Below are positions 34,825-44,250 of a stretch of DNA of 64,000 nucleotides, in pieces (position 1 is the first letter of the stretch; each line of letters opens with the position of its first letter). The translations under genes were made by a program, and so were the position numbers. Source of the DNA: UBA11606 sp964504305 (GTDB lineage: Bacteria > Actinomycetota > Acidimicrobiia > Acidimicrobiales > Aldehydirespiratoraceae); contig CAZDEB010000009.1 in NCBI GenBank assembly GCA_964504305.1, positions 97,898 through 161,897 of the forward strand. The letters are read 5' to 3'. The notes beneath the pieces are model-generated. The model did no database searches and was not told the origin of the DNA. It was given only the letters and a program-made list of their open reading frames with translations.

Positions 34825-35862
34825 TCAGGAAGGTGCGGCGGCGCCCCGAAGTTCGAGAGTGTCGCTCAAGTGACAGCGAACCATGCGGCCGGGCTCGATT
34901 TCACGCCATTCAGGCTCGTCGGTGCGACAACGATCTTCCGCATACGGGCAACGGGTGTGGAACCGGCAACCCGAAGGTGGCTCACTGGCGCTGGGCACCT
35001 CGCCAAGGAGGGTGATCGGTTTCATGGTGCGGTCGGGGTCGATTGCCGGGATCGCCGAGAGAAGGGCCTCGGTGTAGGGGTGACGCGGCTGGCTGAAAAG
35101 TTGCGCGGTGTCGGCCAACTCGACCAGCTGCCCGAGATACATGACCGCCACTCGATCGGAAAGGTGGGCGACCACGCTCAAGTCGTGGGCGATGAACAGG
35201 ATCGCCACCCCCAGCTCTTCTTGAAGTTCGCCGAGAAGGTTGAGGATCTCGGCCTGAATCGACACATCGAGAGCCGACACCGATTCGTCGGCGACCACGA
35301 AGGACGGGTCGGTGACCAGCGCCCTAGCAATGCCGATACGTTGGCGTTGGCCTCCACTGAAAGCATGAGGGTAACGCCTGAGGTGCTCGACGTTGAGTTT
35401 GCAGCGCAAGGCGACATCGCGTACTCGCTCCTCGAGTTCGTCGCCCTCGCACAGCTTGTTGACGATCAAAGGTTCGGCGATGATGTCACGGACGGTCATG
35501 CGCGGGTTGAGCGACGAATACGGATCCTGAAAGATCATCTGCATGTGTTGACGAATCCGGCGCAGGCTCTTTCCGGAGATCGAGGCGAGATCGATCACCT
35601 CGTCGTTTAGGTGAAATCCGACGGTGCCCCCGGTGGGGTCGAGGGCCCGCAGAATCGACCTGCCGATCGTGGTCTTGCCTGAACCGCTTTCGCCCACCAA
35701 TCCCAGTGTCTCGTTGGAATCGATGGTGAACGAAACGCCGTCGACGGCGCGCACGGTGCCGACTTGCCGGTTGAACAATCCGGCCTTGAGCGGAAAGTGA
35801 ACTTCGAGCCCGTCCACATCGAGGACTCGTGTCGTCTCCAGTGTTGCCTTGGTGTCAGACAT
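34825..35862 (-). CDS. dppF: Oligopeptide/dipeptide ABC transporter ATP-binding protein
   Basis: A 345-residue ATPase: Walker A GESGSGKTT, signature FSGGQRQRIGIARAL, Walker B FVVADESVSALD, and the C-terminal oligo_HPY extension (VELADTAQLFSQPRHPYTEALLSAIP). The extension carries clustered cysteines (RFHTRCPYAEDRC), which in the family may bind an iron-sulfur cluster. It powers peptide import together with the preceding DppD, whose gene overlaps by eight bases. Last gene of the five-gene operon. Confidence 0.9.
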   Translation of the reverse strand: MSDTKATLETTRVLDVDGLEVHFPLKAGLFNRQVGTVRAVDGVSFTIDSNETLGLVGESGSGKTTIGRSILRALDPTGGTVGFHLNDEVIDLASISGKSLRRIRQHMQMIFQDPYSSLNPRMTVRDIIAEPLIVNKLCEGDELEERVRDVALRCKLNVEHLRRYPHAFSGGQRQRIGIARALVTDPSFVVADESVSALDVSIQAEILNLLGELQEELGVAILFIAHDLSVVAHLSDRVAVMYLGQLVELADTAQLFSQPRHPYTEALLSAIPAIDPDRTMKPITLLGEVPSASEPPSGCRFHTRCPYAEDRCRTDEPEWREIEPGRMVRCHLSDTLELRGAAAPS

Positions 35863-36877
35863 GGGATGCCTCCGACTCCTTGTCGTGAAGATGGCAACTC
35901 ACGAAGTGTGATGGCGAGATCTCAATGGGCACCGGACCGTCGACCTCGCACCGACCGGCGATCGCTGCGTCGCACCGGGTGTGGAAAGGGCATCCCGATG
36001 GTCGAGCCAACGGGCTGGGAATGTCGCCCGGGATCGCCGTGAGCCGTTCGTTGAGACGATCAAGCCGCGGGATGGCCTCCAACAACTTGGAGGTGTACGG
36101 ATGTTCGGGATCGGTGATGATCTCACGAACGGTGCCGGTCTCGACGATCTTGCCCAGGTACATCACAGCCACATCATCGGCGATTTGGGATATCACACCC
36201 AGATCGTGGGTGATGAAAATGATGGCCATGCCCAAGTCGTCGCGAAGCTCGCGAAGAAGATCAAGGATCTGGGCCTGAATGGTCACATCGAGAGCGGTGG
36301 TGGGCTCGTCGGCGATGAGAAGGCGAGGTTGACTGGCCAGCGCCACAGCAATCATCACCCGCTGCCGCATGCCGCCCGACAGTTCGAACGGGTATTGATC
36401 GATACGCGTCTCCGGGTCGGAGATCCCCACCCGTTCGAGCAGATCGAGCGCGATGGCTCGAGCTTTCTTCTTGTCGATGTCTCGGTGAAGCATCGCCGAT
36501 TCCATGATCGGATTGCCGATGCGGTAGGTGGGCGCCAGCGACGACATGGGTTCCTGAAAGATCATTGCGATCTCGCCACCACGGATGTGTTGCAGACGCT
36601 TGTCGCGGCGGTGGAGCTTGGCGATGTCGGTCATCCCATCGGCGGTCGACAGTTCCATTCGAGACTCGGGATCGAGCTTTGCGGTCGACGGAAGCAGCTG
36701 GATGAGAGCGCGGGTGCAGACACTCTTGCCGGAGCCACTCTCGCCCACCAGACCGAGGATCTGACCCTCGTCGACATCGAAGTCGATCCCGTCGACGGCG
36801 CGGACATCGCCGTCTCCGGTGCGGAAGGTGACTCCAAGATCGCGGACTCTCATGATCCGCTTGTCTGATGCGGTCAT
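35855..36877 (-). CDS. dppD: Oligopeptide/dipeptide ABC transporter ATP-binding protein
   Basis: A 340-residue ATPase: Walker A GESGSGKSV, signature LSGGMRQRVMIAVAL, Walker B LLIADEPTTALD, followed by an HPY region (ITDPEHPYTSKLLEAIP) and a Cys-containing tail (PFHTRCDAAIAGRC). The first cysteine of the usual C-terminal four is kept but spacing differs from DppF. It forms the second ATPase of the importer. Its ATG overlaps the dppC stop by four bases. Confidence 0.9.
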   Translation of the reverse strand: MTASDKRIMRVRDLGVTFRTGDGDVRAVDGIDFDVDEGQILGLVGESGSGKSVCTRALIQLLPSTAKLDPESRMELSTADGMTDIAKLHRRDKRLQHIRGGEIAMIFQEPMSSLAPTYRIGNPIMESAMLHRDIDKKKARAIALDLLERVGISDPETRIDQYPFELSGGMRQRVMIAVALASQPRLLIADEPTTALDVTIQAQILDLLRELRDDLGMAIIFITHDLGVISQIADDVAVMYLGKIVETGTVREIITDPEHPYTSKLLEAIPRLDRLNERLTAIPGDIPSPLARPSGCPFHTRCDAAIAGRCEVDGPVPIEISPSHFVSCHLHDKESEASHV

Positions 36878-38289
36878 GACGACTCCTGATAGGGATCGGC
36901 GGCATCTCGGAGGCCATCACCGAGGAAATTGAACGCCAGAATTGCCACCACGATGAAGCCCGCCGGTGCCAGCAGCCACGGGGTCTGCTCGAGAACCTCG
37001 ACCTTCTGGGCGTCCTGCAACAGCACACCCCAACTGACCGTGGGTGGTCTCAGGCCCAAGCCGATGAACGAAAGCACCGACTCGGCGAGAATCATGTATG
37101 GGAACTCAATTGCCAGAGTGACCACGATGTAGCTGAAGAACGTGGGCAGCATGTGGCGGGTGACTATCCGGAACGGGCCGGCCCCGGCCAGTCTGGCCGC
37201 AACAACGAAGTCTTCGTCTTGAAGAGTCAGCAGCATCGAACGGATACGGCGGGCGAGAGTGGTCCAACCGACCAAGCCGAGAATGATCGCGGTGAAGAAG
37301 AAGATCTTCTGGTTTGACCAGTCCTGTGGGAATGCAGCCGCGAGGCCCATCACCAACGGGATGGTGGGAATTGATCTCACGATCTCGATAAGACGTTGGA
37401 TCACATAGTCGACCCAGCCTCCAAAGAATCCCGATACACCGCCGAAGATCAGGCCCAGGAAGAATGCGGTGAACAGACCGGCCAAGCCGATAGTCATCGA
37501 TGTTCGAGTGGCCATCATTATTCGACTGAACTGATCGCGGCCCAGGCCGTCGGTGCCGAGCACGTGGACGAACCCGGGAGCCGTTGCGGTCTCGATGACC
37601 TCGGGTTTCGTGTTGACCGTATCGGAGGCCGAAGTTGTGACAGCGGTGGTAGTTGGATCCGCGGTGGTTGTTGCGGCACCGCCAATCTGGAAGCGACCGT
37701 CCTCGTCGCGCTGGATCGATGCGAATGGATCGTCTGATGCCCCGTCCGTCGTTGATGAGTCCTCAGCGCCGCTACTCGAGCCGATTCCGTTGCTGCTGGA
37801 TGGAGCTTTGACCGTGACAACGGGGATCTGCTCGTCGCCGACACCGAACAGGTGGAAGTCAGATTCGAACAGGCCAAGGAAGGTCCACTTCTCACCGTGA
37901 ACAAACCAGCGGATCTGCTGATTGGAATCGAGCCCCTTGACGGTGAAGGCGAAACCATCCTCGATGCCGCCGCGGGTGGTGATCTGGGAATCGATGTGGG
38001 GCCTCGCCGGACCGCCGTCCCAGATCTTCACAATCTCGGGCGGGCCCTTGAGATAGTTGGTGTCGCGGGTGGTGACGCCGTAGGGCGCGATGAAGTCTGC
38101 GAAGAAGACCACCAGGACGTAGAGACTCAGAATGCCAGCCGAGATCATGGCCAACCGATGGCGCTTGAATCTCACCCACACCATGTGCCACTGGGTGGCC
38201 TCGGAGAGTTGATCGGCCGCCATCTGCGATGGGTCGGTATTGGTTGGTGGGTTTGAGTTCGGCCTCGAGAGAAGCTTGGGAAGTTTCAT
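36874..38289 (-). CDS. dppC: Oligopeptide ABC transporter permease DppC with a long extracytoplasmic insert
   Basis: A 471-residue permease; typical DppC/OppC proteins are near 300. Helix one is at about 46-68. The family core resumes at LGTDGLGRDQFSR (244-256), with the EAA loop VAARLAGAGPFRIVTRHMLP and a C-terminal ILAFNFLGDGLRDAADP. The roughly 170 residues between contain a folded part (WFVHGEKWTFLGLFESDFHLFGVG) also known from long-form DppC proteins and a Ser/Thr-rich stretch (about 163-228) that looks like a flexible linker. Begins one base after dppB. Confidence 0.88.
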   Translation of the reverse strand: MKLPKLLSRPNSNPPTNTDPSQMAADQLSEATQWHMVWVRFKRHRLAMISAGILSLYVLVVFFADFIAPYGVTTRDTNYLKGPPEIVKIWDGGPARPHIDSQITTRGGIEDGFAFTVKGLDSNQQIRWFVHGEKWTFLGLFESDFHLFGVGDEQIPVVTVKAPSSSNGIGSSSGAEDSSTTDGASDDPFASIQRDEDGRFQIGGAATTTADPTTTAVTTSASDTVNTKPEVIETATAPGFVHVLGTDGLGRDQFSRIMMATRTSMTIGLAGLFTAFFLGLIFGGVSGFFGGWVDYVIQRLIEIVRSIPTIPLVMGLAAAFPQDWSNQKIFFFTAIILGLVGWTTLARRIRSMLLTLQDEDFVVAARLAGAGPFRIVTRHMLPTFFSYIVVTLAIEFPYMILAESVLSFIGLGLRPPTVSWGVLLQDAQKVEVLEQTPWLLAPAGFIVVAILAFNFLGDGLRDAADPYQESS

Positions 38290-38290
38290 G

Positions 38291-39280
38291 TCAGCCGCCC
38301 AACTTCACTCTGGGATCGACGGCAGCAAGAACCAGATCCGACACAAAATTGCCGAGAACGTAGATCATGCTCATGATGAAAAGAATGGCTCCGGCCACTT
38401 GGGTGTCCTGGTCGAGCAACGACAGGATCAGAAGTTGACCGAGCTCCGGCAGTGCCAGAACCAAGGCAACCACCGGCGCATCAGACAGAACGCGGTTGAT
38501 ATCAAACGCGAAGGTCGAGATGATTGGATTGAGAGCCTGTCGCACTGGGTACTTGGTGATTAGGCGCACCTCAGGCACGCCTCGTGCGCGGGCCGCGGTG
38601 ACGTAGAGCTTGTTGACCTCGTCGAGCATCATCGCTCGCACGGTCTGAAGTTGAAAGGCGAGGTTTGCGGTACCGAGGACGATTATCGGTACCCACATAT
38701 GTCGCAAGAGGTCGAAAGTCTTTGCGATCGACCAGCCCGCGTCCTTGTACTGGGGAGAGAACAGGCCACCTACGCTCGATCCGAAGTAGCGGACCGAAAT
38801 CCAAAGAAGAATCAGAGCGAAGAGAAAGTTGGGGAGAGCGAGGCCGATGTAGCCGACACCGGTGAAGGCGTAGTCGGTGATCGAGTAGCGCCGCACTGCG
38901 GAGTAGACGCCGATCGGAATGGCCAGCGCATAGGTGAGAAATAAGGTAGCGAAGATGATGATGGTGGTGAGAAGCATCCGGTCGCCGATGAGCTTGTTGA
39001 CCGGAGTTTCGTTGGTGAGCGACTGGCCGAAGTCCCAGTGAAAGATGATTCCGCTGATCCAGTCCCACCATCTGAGGATGAACGGGTCATTGAGTCCGAA
39101 GCTCTGACGAACTGCTTCGATCTCTTTGAGGCTCACAACCGAGCCGCCCTGGAACTTCTTGGCCAGGTAAATGTCGGCGGCGTCGCCGGGTGGCAGTTCG
39201 ATGATCCAGAAGATGATCACCGAGACAACCGTGAGTGTGATGATTCCGCCGATAAGTCGCCGAAGCGTGTACCTGGCCAT
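38291..39280 (-). CDS. dppB: Oligopeptide ABC transporter permease DppB
   Basis: A 329-residue membrane protein with six helices. The N-terminal helix (YTLRRLIGGIITLTVVSVIIF) and the EAA loop region (TAARARGVPEVRLITKYPVRQAL) are typical of DppB/OppB. It forms the pore with DppC. It lies 136 bases downstream of the binding-protein gene, with hairpins in between, and one base upstream of dppC. Confidence 0.9.
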   Translation of the reverse strand: MARYTLRRLIGGIITLTVVSVIIFWIIELPPGDAADIYLAKKFQGGSVVSLKEIEAVRQSFGLNDPFILRWWDWISGIIFHWDFGQSLTNETPVNKLIGDRMLLTTIIIFATLFLTYALAIPIGVYSAVRRYSITDYAFTGVGYIGLALPNFLFALILLWISVRYFGSSVGGLFSPQYKDAGWSIAKTFDLLRHMWVPIIVLGTANLAFQLQTVRAMMLDEVNKLYVTAARARGVPEVRLITKYPVRQALNPIISTFAFDINRVLSDAPVVALVLALPELGQLLILSLLDQDTQVAGAILFIMSMIYVLGNFVSDLVLAAVDPRVKLGG

Positions 39281-39342
39281 TACTTGGTTCGACTCCCTTC
39301 GGCCTTGAGAAAGATGTTGCGCTCGCAGCAGAGGGCCCCGCC

Positions 39343-39366
39343 CGCCGGGTCGTTGCCGACCCGGCG
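39343..39366 (-). other. Hairpin between the binding-protein gene and dppB
   Basis: CGCCGGGTC and GACCCGGCG form a perfect nine-base stem around a six-base loop, with no T run. A smaller hairpin at 39400-39413 (CGGGTA / TACCCG) directly follows the binding-protein stop. Such structures usually protect the upstream message, so that the binding protein is made in excess over the permease. Confidence 0.6.
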
Positions 39367-39416
39367 TGGGGAGAGCCTCCGCTAAATGAAACTGGTATTC
39401 GGGTATTTACCCGTTA

Positions 39417-41516
39417 TCAGCCTCGCTGGAGAAACCAGGAGTAGGTGTTGAACGGGTACGCCCAGTAGAAGTCGTAGGTGTGAACCGTGAACTCCGGGTC
39501 GTTGTGGAGGTCGTTGCCGAAGATCGTGGGTGCGGGCACCGAACCGATGGTTCCGATCTTCCACAAGTTGTCGACGTGGATCTGGACGATCTCGTTACCG
39601 AGCTTGTCGCTCTCGGGTGAACCGAGAGGGGCTTGCTGGAACTGGGCGACGAGGTCGATCAACTTCGTTACGTCGGCCGGCGGGTCGACGGGATCGACGC
39701 CATTGTCGACTCCGGCTGCGGCTTCCCAGTGCAGCGCGGGTCCGGGGTTGAAGAACTGCCCGAACGGCGGGATCAGCTGGTTGGTTGCACCAACGATGAA
39801 GGCGCCGGTGGTGCCGTCGTTGGCCCAAGTGAGCATTTCCTGTTCGTTGCGGGCTGCAGCCTCACGGTATTGGTCGGAACTGACCTGCTTGACCGTGATA
39901 CAGATGCCAACGTCCTTGGCGTAGCCGCGCACCAGCTCGTGCATGTCGGCGGGAGAACCCTGGTCCGAGAAGTTGAGGTTGATGCTGATTCGGCAGCCGT
40001 CGGCGCCAGGGGTCAGGCCCATGTCGTCGAGCAGAGCGCCGGCCTGCGCCGGGTCGTAGTCGATGAACGAGTTGAGCTGGTCATCGGTGACGAAACCAAC
40101 GGTGTTGGGATCGGCCGGTGTCGACTGCTGCGGGATGCCCTGACCGAAGTAGATCAGCTGGTTGATTTCGTCGCGGTTGAGCGCCAGCGAGAAAGCTTCA
40201 CGGAAGCGCACATCGTTGAATGCCGCGTTGAGGGCTGGGTCGGCGATGGCCAAGTTGAACGCGTAGAACACGTTGGTGCCGGCCGACGGCGCCAACTGAA
40301 CCGTGTAGTTGCCGCCGTCCTGATTGTCCTGAAGGACGGGGAAGTCGGCAATAGTGAGGCCCTGGGTCTTGTAGTCGACCTCACCGTTGGTGATGCGCAA
40401 CTGAGCGACCTGACTGTCTTCGACAAACAACTCCGACATCTCATTGATGTAGGGAAGCTGCTGTCCGGAGGTGTCGACTGCGAAGAAGTAGGGGTTCGCC
40501 ACCAAGTGACGTTCTTCGGTGGACTCGTCGACCACGATGAACGGCTCGAGGGTGGGAGTCCAGACATCACCGGTGCCGGTGAGCCATGGAGACCCGACGT
40601 CTTTCCAGTTGGACGGCGACCACATCTCGAGGATGGCATCGGTGCTGGTGACCGAGCTGTTGTAGTCGGGGTGGAACTGCTTGAGGAACTCGTCGGGCTG
40701 GAAGAACTGCACGAAGGTGGTGGCCAAGGTGCCGAGGAATCCAGGGGTCGGGGCGCCGAAGATGAACTTGAAGTTCAGGTCGTCGATGACCTCGATGCCG
40801 AGGGGCTCGCCGCCGATGACGAAGTTGCTGCGGATGTCTCCGGCGATGTCCTGGTTTTCGACCAGGTCCTCGAGCCAGAAACGCACGTCTTCAGAGGTGA
40901 ACGCTTCGCCGTTTGACCACTTCATTCCCTCGCGGAGGGTGAAGCTGAGTTCGGTGAAATCGCTGTTGAACTCGAACGCCTTGGCGACGTTGGGAAGAAT
41001 GGTGACGAGGTCGGGAGCAAACCGCACGAGGTTGACGTGGCGGAACGACAAAAGGTCGGAGGTACCGGCTTCGTTGGCGCGGGAGAGCCCGTTGAACACG
41101 CCGCCGTAGGTCCCGATGGATTCGCTCGGAGCGATCACCAAGGGCTCGGCGGGGAGCCGATCGGCCACGGCCGGGAGATCACCGGTGATGTGGGTGATCT
41201 GCGATGCCAGCGATGCAATGTCGGGATTGTCCGAGAACGACAGGGTGCACCCGGCGGCGGCCTCGTATTCGACGAGTTCGAACTGGCCGGGATATTGGCC
41301 ACCGAGCTCCGATGCGGTGGTGCCGGTGCAGGAGCTGTCTGCTGCTGCGGCAGTGGCTGTGGGAGCGTCGGTAGTAGTCGGCGCGTCGGTCGTGGTGGTG
41401 GCTTGCGCGTCGTTGCTGTCGCCGCTGTCACCGCTGTCGCCGCATGCCGCGGCTATTAACGAGAAGGTGGCAAGTACGGCAAATAGCCACACAAACCGAT
41501 TGGCTTTTCGTTCCAT
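39417..41516 (-). CDS. dppA: Oligopeptide ABC transporter substrate-binding lipoprotein (family 5)
   Basis: A 699-residue solute-binding protein. The lipoprotein signal ends in LIAAACGDS and is followed by a low-complexity linker of Gly-Asp-Ser and Ala-Thr. The SBP_bac_5 core is recognisable: FTLREGMKWSNGEAFTSEDVRFWLED and FREAFSLALNRDEINQLIYFG. The ATG at 41516 has GGAGGAAAG seven bases upstream. It is longer than typical DppA (about 535), partly from the linker and from an N-terminal block (about 45-130). It captures peptides outside the membrane for DppBCDF. Confidence 0.88.
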   Translation of the reverse strand: MERKANRFVWLFAVLATFSLIAAACGDSGDSGDSNDAQATTTTDAPTTTDAPTATAAAADSSCTGTTASELGGQYPGQFELVEYEAAAGCTLSFSDNPDIASLASQITHITGDLPAVADRLPAEPLVIAPSESIGTYGGVFNGLSRANEAGTSDLLSFRHVNLVRFAPDLVTILPNVAKAFEFNSDFTELSFTLREGMKWSNGEAFTSEDVRFWLEDLVENQDIAGDIRSNFVIGGEPLGIEVIDDLNFKFIFGAPTPGFLGTLATTFVQFFQPDEFLKQFHPDYNSSVTSTDAILEMWSPSNWKDVGSPWLTGTGDVWTPTLEPFIVVDESTEERHLVANPYFFAVDTSGQQLPYINEMSELFVEDSQVAQLRITNGEVDYKTQGLTIADFPVLQDNQDGGNYTVQLAPSAGTNVFYAFNLAIADPALNAAFNDVRFREAFSLALNRDEINQLIYFGQGIPQQSTPADPNTVGFVTDDQLNSFIDYDPAQAGALLDDMGLTPGADGCRISINLNFSDQGSPADMHELVRGYAKDVGICITVKQVSSDQYREAAARNEQEMLTWANDGTTGAFIVGATNQLIPPFGQFFNPGPALHWEAAAGVDNGVDPVDPPADVTKLIDLVAQFQQAPLGSPESDKLGNEIVQIHVDNLWKIGTIGSVPAPTIFGNDLHNDPEFTVHTYDFYWAYPFNTYSWFLQRG

Positions 41517-41803
41517 CTGAGTCTTTCCTCCAGGATTGTCGTATTCCGGCACAGGTTGACGTGCCGTTCAGAGACAGCCAAGCCGTTTCCAGTAACCGGA
41601 ATATGCAACAGCAGCCAACGGCGGGTTAACTTGCCGGAAACTCCCGAGGTCGAGTCATGTGCAGCGAACCAGCACCCAAGCGCCGTAGGGACCGGCGTCT
41701 CTAGGTGATCAAGTTTTTCGTGAGAGGCCCACCTGAGTGAATGGGCAAGGACCGAATGGTAAGAGAGTGCGGCGCGAACCTGCGCTCCATCGCATCCGTT
41801 GGT
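41517..41803. other. Intergenic region upstream of the peptide transporter operon
   Basis: About 287 bases that must hold the dpp promoter and the end of the copA transcript. A weak hairpin (CGCCG at 41681-41685, CGGCG at 41693-41697) and a TTCCGG/CCGGAA pair near 41553 and 41596 are the only structures seen. No ORF or RNA gene is supported. Confidence 0.4.
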
Positions 41804-42007
41804 TTAGGCGTCTACGACGTCATAACCAGCGTCATCGATCGCGGCGCGGAGTGCGTCGTCTGAGGCCGTGCCTTCGACCAACACGGACTTGGCGTCGATG
41901 TCGACTTCGACCTTGTCGACTCCGTTGACTTTGCTGACGCTGTCTTCGATCGATTTCTTGCAGTGGCCGCAAGAAATGCTCGGAACGGAGTAGGTGAGTG
42001 TGCTCAT
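41804..42007 (-). CDS. copZ: CopZ-like copper chaperone, probable internal translation product
   Basis: A 67-residue HMA domain (MSTLTYSVP, metal site SCGHCKK) with its own ATG at 42007 and a strong GAGGAGA five bases upstream. Size and sequence match independent CopZ chaperones, which carry Cu+ to CopA. It lies entirely in frame inside the 3' end of the copA frame. The strong ribosome site argues that a separate chaperone is made, whether or not the fusion is also made. Confidence 0.75.
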   Translation of the reverse strand: MSTLTYSVPSISCGHCKKSIEDSVSKVNGVDKVEVDIDAKSVLVEGTASDDALRAAIDDAGYDVVDA

Positions 42008-44242
42008 TGTTGTCTCCTCAGGAGTGTTTGAGTCTGGTGTGAGTGTTTGAACTGTGGTCGCGGCGGGCAGTGCGGTGGCTGGCCGCGGGATCCGTCCCTT
42101 GGCCTTTCGGTAGCCCTTGAAGCGTCGCAGCCGCAAAGAGTTGGTGACCACGAAGACCGACGAGAAGCCCATGGCTCCACCGGCGATGATTGGATTGAGC
42201 ACGCCGGTCGCCGCCAGCGGTATGGCCGCGGTGTTGTAGGCGAAGGCCCAAAATAGGTTGCCTTTGATGATGGTCAGCGTGCGCCGCGACAGTGAGATGG
42301 CGTCGGCGACGGCCCGTATGTCACCTGACACGATGGTTAGGTCGGAGGCCTCGATGGCCACGTCGGTTCCGGTGCCTACGGCGATGCCCAGATTGGATTG
42401 GGCTAGTGCCGGGGCGTCGTTTATGCCATCGCCGACCATGGCTACTTGCTTTCCCTGTTCTTGGAGCCTGACGACCTCGTCGACTTTGTCGGCCGGGAAA
42501 ACCTCGGCTACTACGTGATCAACTCCGACCTCGGCACCGACCGCGTCGGCCGTGCGTTGGTTGTCGCCGGTGAGCAAGACAACTTGCATCCCGAGGTCGT
42601 GGAAGGCGTTGACGGCTTCTCGGCTGGTCGACTTTACGCGGTCGGCCACCACGAACACGGCGTGGGCCGTCGACGAACCAGACGGGTCGGGCCAGCCGGC
42701 CAACACCGCGGTTCGTCCGAGATTCTCGGCCGACGCTGCTGCCGCTTCGATCTCGGCGGGCACTACGTCAAACAGCGACCGGCGTCCGACCCGAACCTCG
42801 GTCCCGTCGACGAGTCCGGTAACACCGCTGCCGGGAAGGTTCTCGAAGCCAGTGACGTCTGCGGGCTGATCGACCGCCGCGGCGATCGCTCGCGCAATCG
42901 GGTGTTCGGACTTGGCCTCGAGAGCGGCGGCTAGGCGTTGCACCGATTGGGCATCGGTTGTGGAGTCGGTGATCACATCGTCGAGCTCCATGCGACCCTC
43001 GGTGATGGTGCCGGTTTTGTCGAGGACCACCACATCGACCTGACGGGTTTGTTCGAGGATTTCGCCCCCCTTGATGATCACTCCGAGTTGAGCGCCGCGG
43101 CCGGTGCCGACCATGATCGCGGTGGGTGTGGCCAATCCGAGTGCGCACGGGCAGGCGATGATGAGAACGGCAACCGCCGCGGTGAACGCCGAATTGACGT
43201 CGTGGCCGGTGACAAGCCAAGCAACGAGGGTGAGCCCGGCAACGACGAGCACCGCTGGCACAAATATTGCCGAGACCCGGTCGGCCAGCCGCTGCACATC
43301 GGCACGACTGCCCTGAGCTTCTTCGACCAGTTGGATGATTTGTGAGAGCGCAGTATCGGAGCCGACCTTGGTGGCCTCGACCACCAGCGAGCCGTTGGCG
43401 TTGATGGTGGCGCCGATCACGTCGGTGCCAGGGCCGACCTCAACGGGAACCGGCTCTCCGGTGACCATGGAGGCATCGATAGCGGAGTGGCCTTCGACGA
43501 TTACGCCGTCGGTGGCGACCTTCTCTCCGGGACGGACCACAAAGCGCATGCCAACTTGTAGGTCCTCGACCGGTATTTCGCGGCCGTCCTCGAGTTGAGC
43601 CACACTCGACCCGAGTTCGGCGAGAGCCCTGATGGCATCTCCGGACCGCTGCTTTGCTCTGGCCTCGAACCATTTGCCGAGCAGGATCAAGCCGATGATC
43701 GCTGCCGCGGTTTCGAAGTAAACGTGACCGTCACTGCCCGACAACAACACGACCGTCGACCATGTCCACGCCGACAGGGTGCCCATCGAAACCAGCGTGT
43801 CCATCGTGGTGGAGCCGTGGCGAATGTTCATCCAGGCGGCTCGGTGAAAACCGAATCCGCTGTAGAAGACAACCGGGGTTGCGAGTAGGCCGACAACCCA
43901 GCGAGATCCGGCGAAGTCGAACCACGGAACCATTGCTATGAGCAGCGCGGGCGTGGCGAACGCGGCCGCGAAGAGAAGCTTTCGGGTAAGCGACTGTAGG
44001 TACTTGCGCTCGGACTCTTCCTGGTTCGGGTCCTCGGGTACCGAATATCCGAGGCCTTCGACCGTGGCCTTGAATGTCGCTTCGTCGACTACATCCGGGT
44101 CGAACACGACCCGAGCCTTGGCCGAGGCAAAGTTGACATCGGCCTGCTCGACGCCGTCAAGTTTTGAAAGGCCGCGGCCGATACGAGAGGCGCACGACGC
44201 GCAGGTCATTCCTTCCAGCGGTAGATCTATGCGATTGCTCAT
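41804..44242 (-). CDS. copA: Cu+-exporting P-type ATPase CopA in one frame with a C-terminal CopZ-like domain
   Basis: An 812-residue protein. N-terminal HMA with intact GMTCASCA, eight-helix P1B core with CPC (364-366), TGEP, phospho-Asp408 in DKTGT, HP, and GDGIND. These mark a Cu+ (or Ag+) exporter. After the last helix, a Pro/Thr-rich linker of about 33 residues runs without a stop into a second HMA domain (SISCGHC, last 67 residues) resembling free CopZ chaperones. The start at 44242 (MSNRIDL) fits the family; the longer frame to 44326 crosses the putative promoter. It may be expressed both as a fusion and as two products. Confidence 0.9.
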   Translation of the reverse strand: MSNRIDLPLEGMTCASCASRIGRGLSKLDGVEQADVNFASAKARVVFDPDVVDEATFKATVEGLGYSVPEDPNQEESERKYLQSLTRKLLFAAAFATPALLIAMVPWFDFAGSRWVVGLLATPVVFYSGFGFHRAAWMNIRHGSTTMDTLVSMGTLSAWTWSTVVLLSGSDGHVYFETAAAIIGLILLGKWFEARAKQRSGDAIRALAELGSSVAQLEDGREIPVEDLQVGMRFVVRPGEKVATDGVIVEGHSAIDASMVTGEPVPVEVGPGTDVIGATINANGSLVVEATKVGSDTALSQIIQLVEEAQGSRADVQRLADRVSAIFVPAVLVVAGLTLVAWLVTGHDVNSAFTAAVAVLIIACPCALGLATPTAIMVGTGRGAQLGVIIKGGEILEQTRQVDVVVLDKTGTITEGRMELDDVITDSTTDAQSVQRLAAALEAKSEHPIARAIAAAVDQPADVTGFENLPGSGVTGLVDGTEVRVGRRSLFDVVPAEIEAAAASAENLGRTAVLAGWPDPSGSSTAHAVFVVADRVKSTSREAVNAFHDLGMQVVLLTGDNQRTADAVGAEVGVDHVVAEVFPADKVDEVVRLQEQGKQVAMVGDGINDAPALAQSNLGIAVGTGTDVAIEASDLTIVSGDIRAVADAISLSRRTLTIIKGNLFWAFAYNTAAIPLAATGVLNPIIAGGAMGFSSVFVVTNSLRLRRFKGYRKAKGRIPRPATALPAATTVQTLTPDSNTPEETTMSTLTYSVPSISCGHCKKSIEDSVSKVNGVDKVEVDIDAKSVLVEGTASDDALRAAIDDAGYDVVDA
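42013..42019 (-). promoter_or_regulatory. Internal Shine-Dalgarno for the CopZ domain
   Basis: GAGGAGA on the minus strand, five bases before the in-frame ATG at 42007, inside the copA reading frame. The linker just upstream contains the 10-base sequence TCAAACACTC twice, 19 bases apart. Confidence 0.7.
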
Positions 44243-44250
44243 GGTGGTAA

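Noticed and set aside
39633..40916. A 427-codon plus-strand frame
   Set aside because: Antisense to the peptide-binding lipoprotein gene; Val/Glu/Gly-rich with no recognisable domain.
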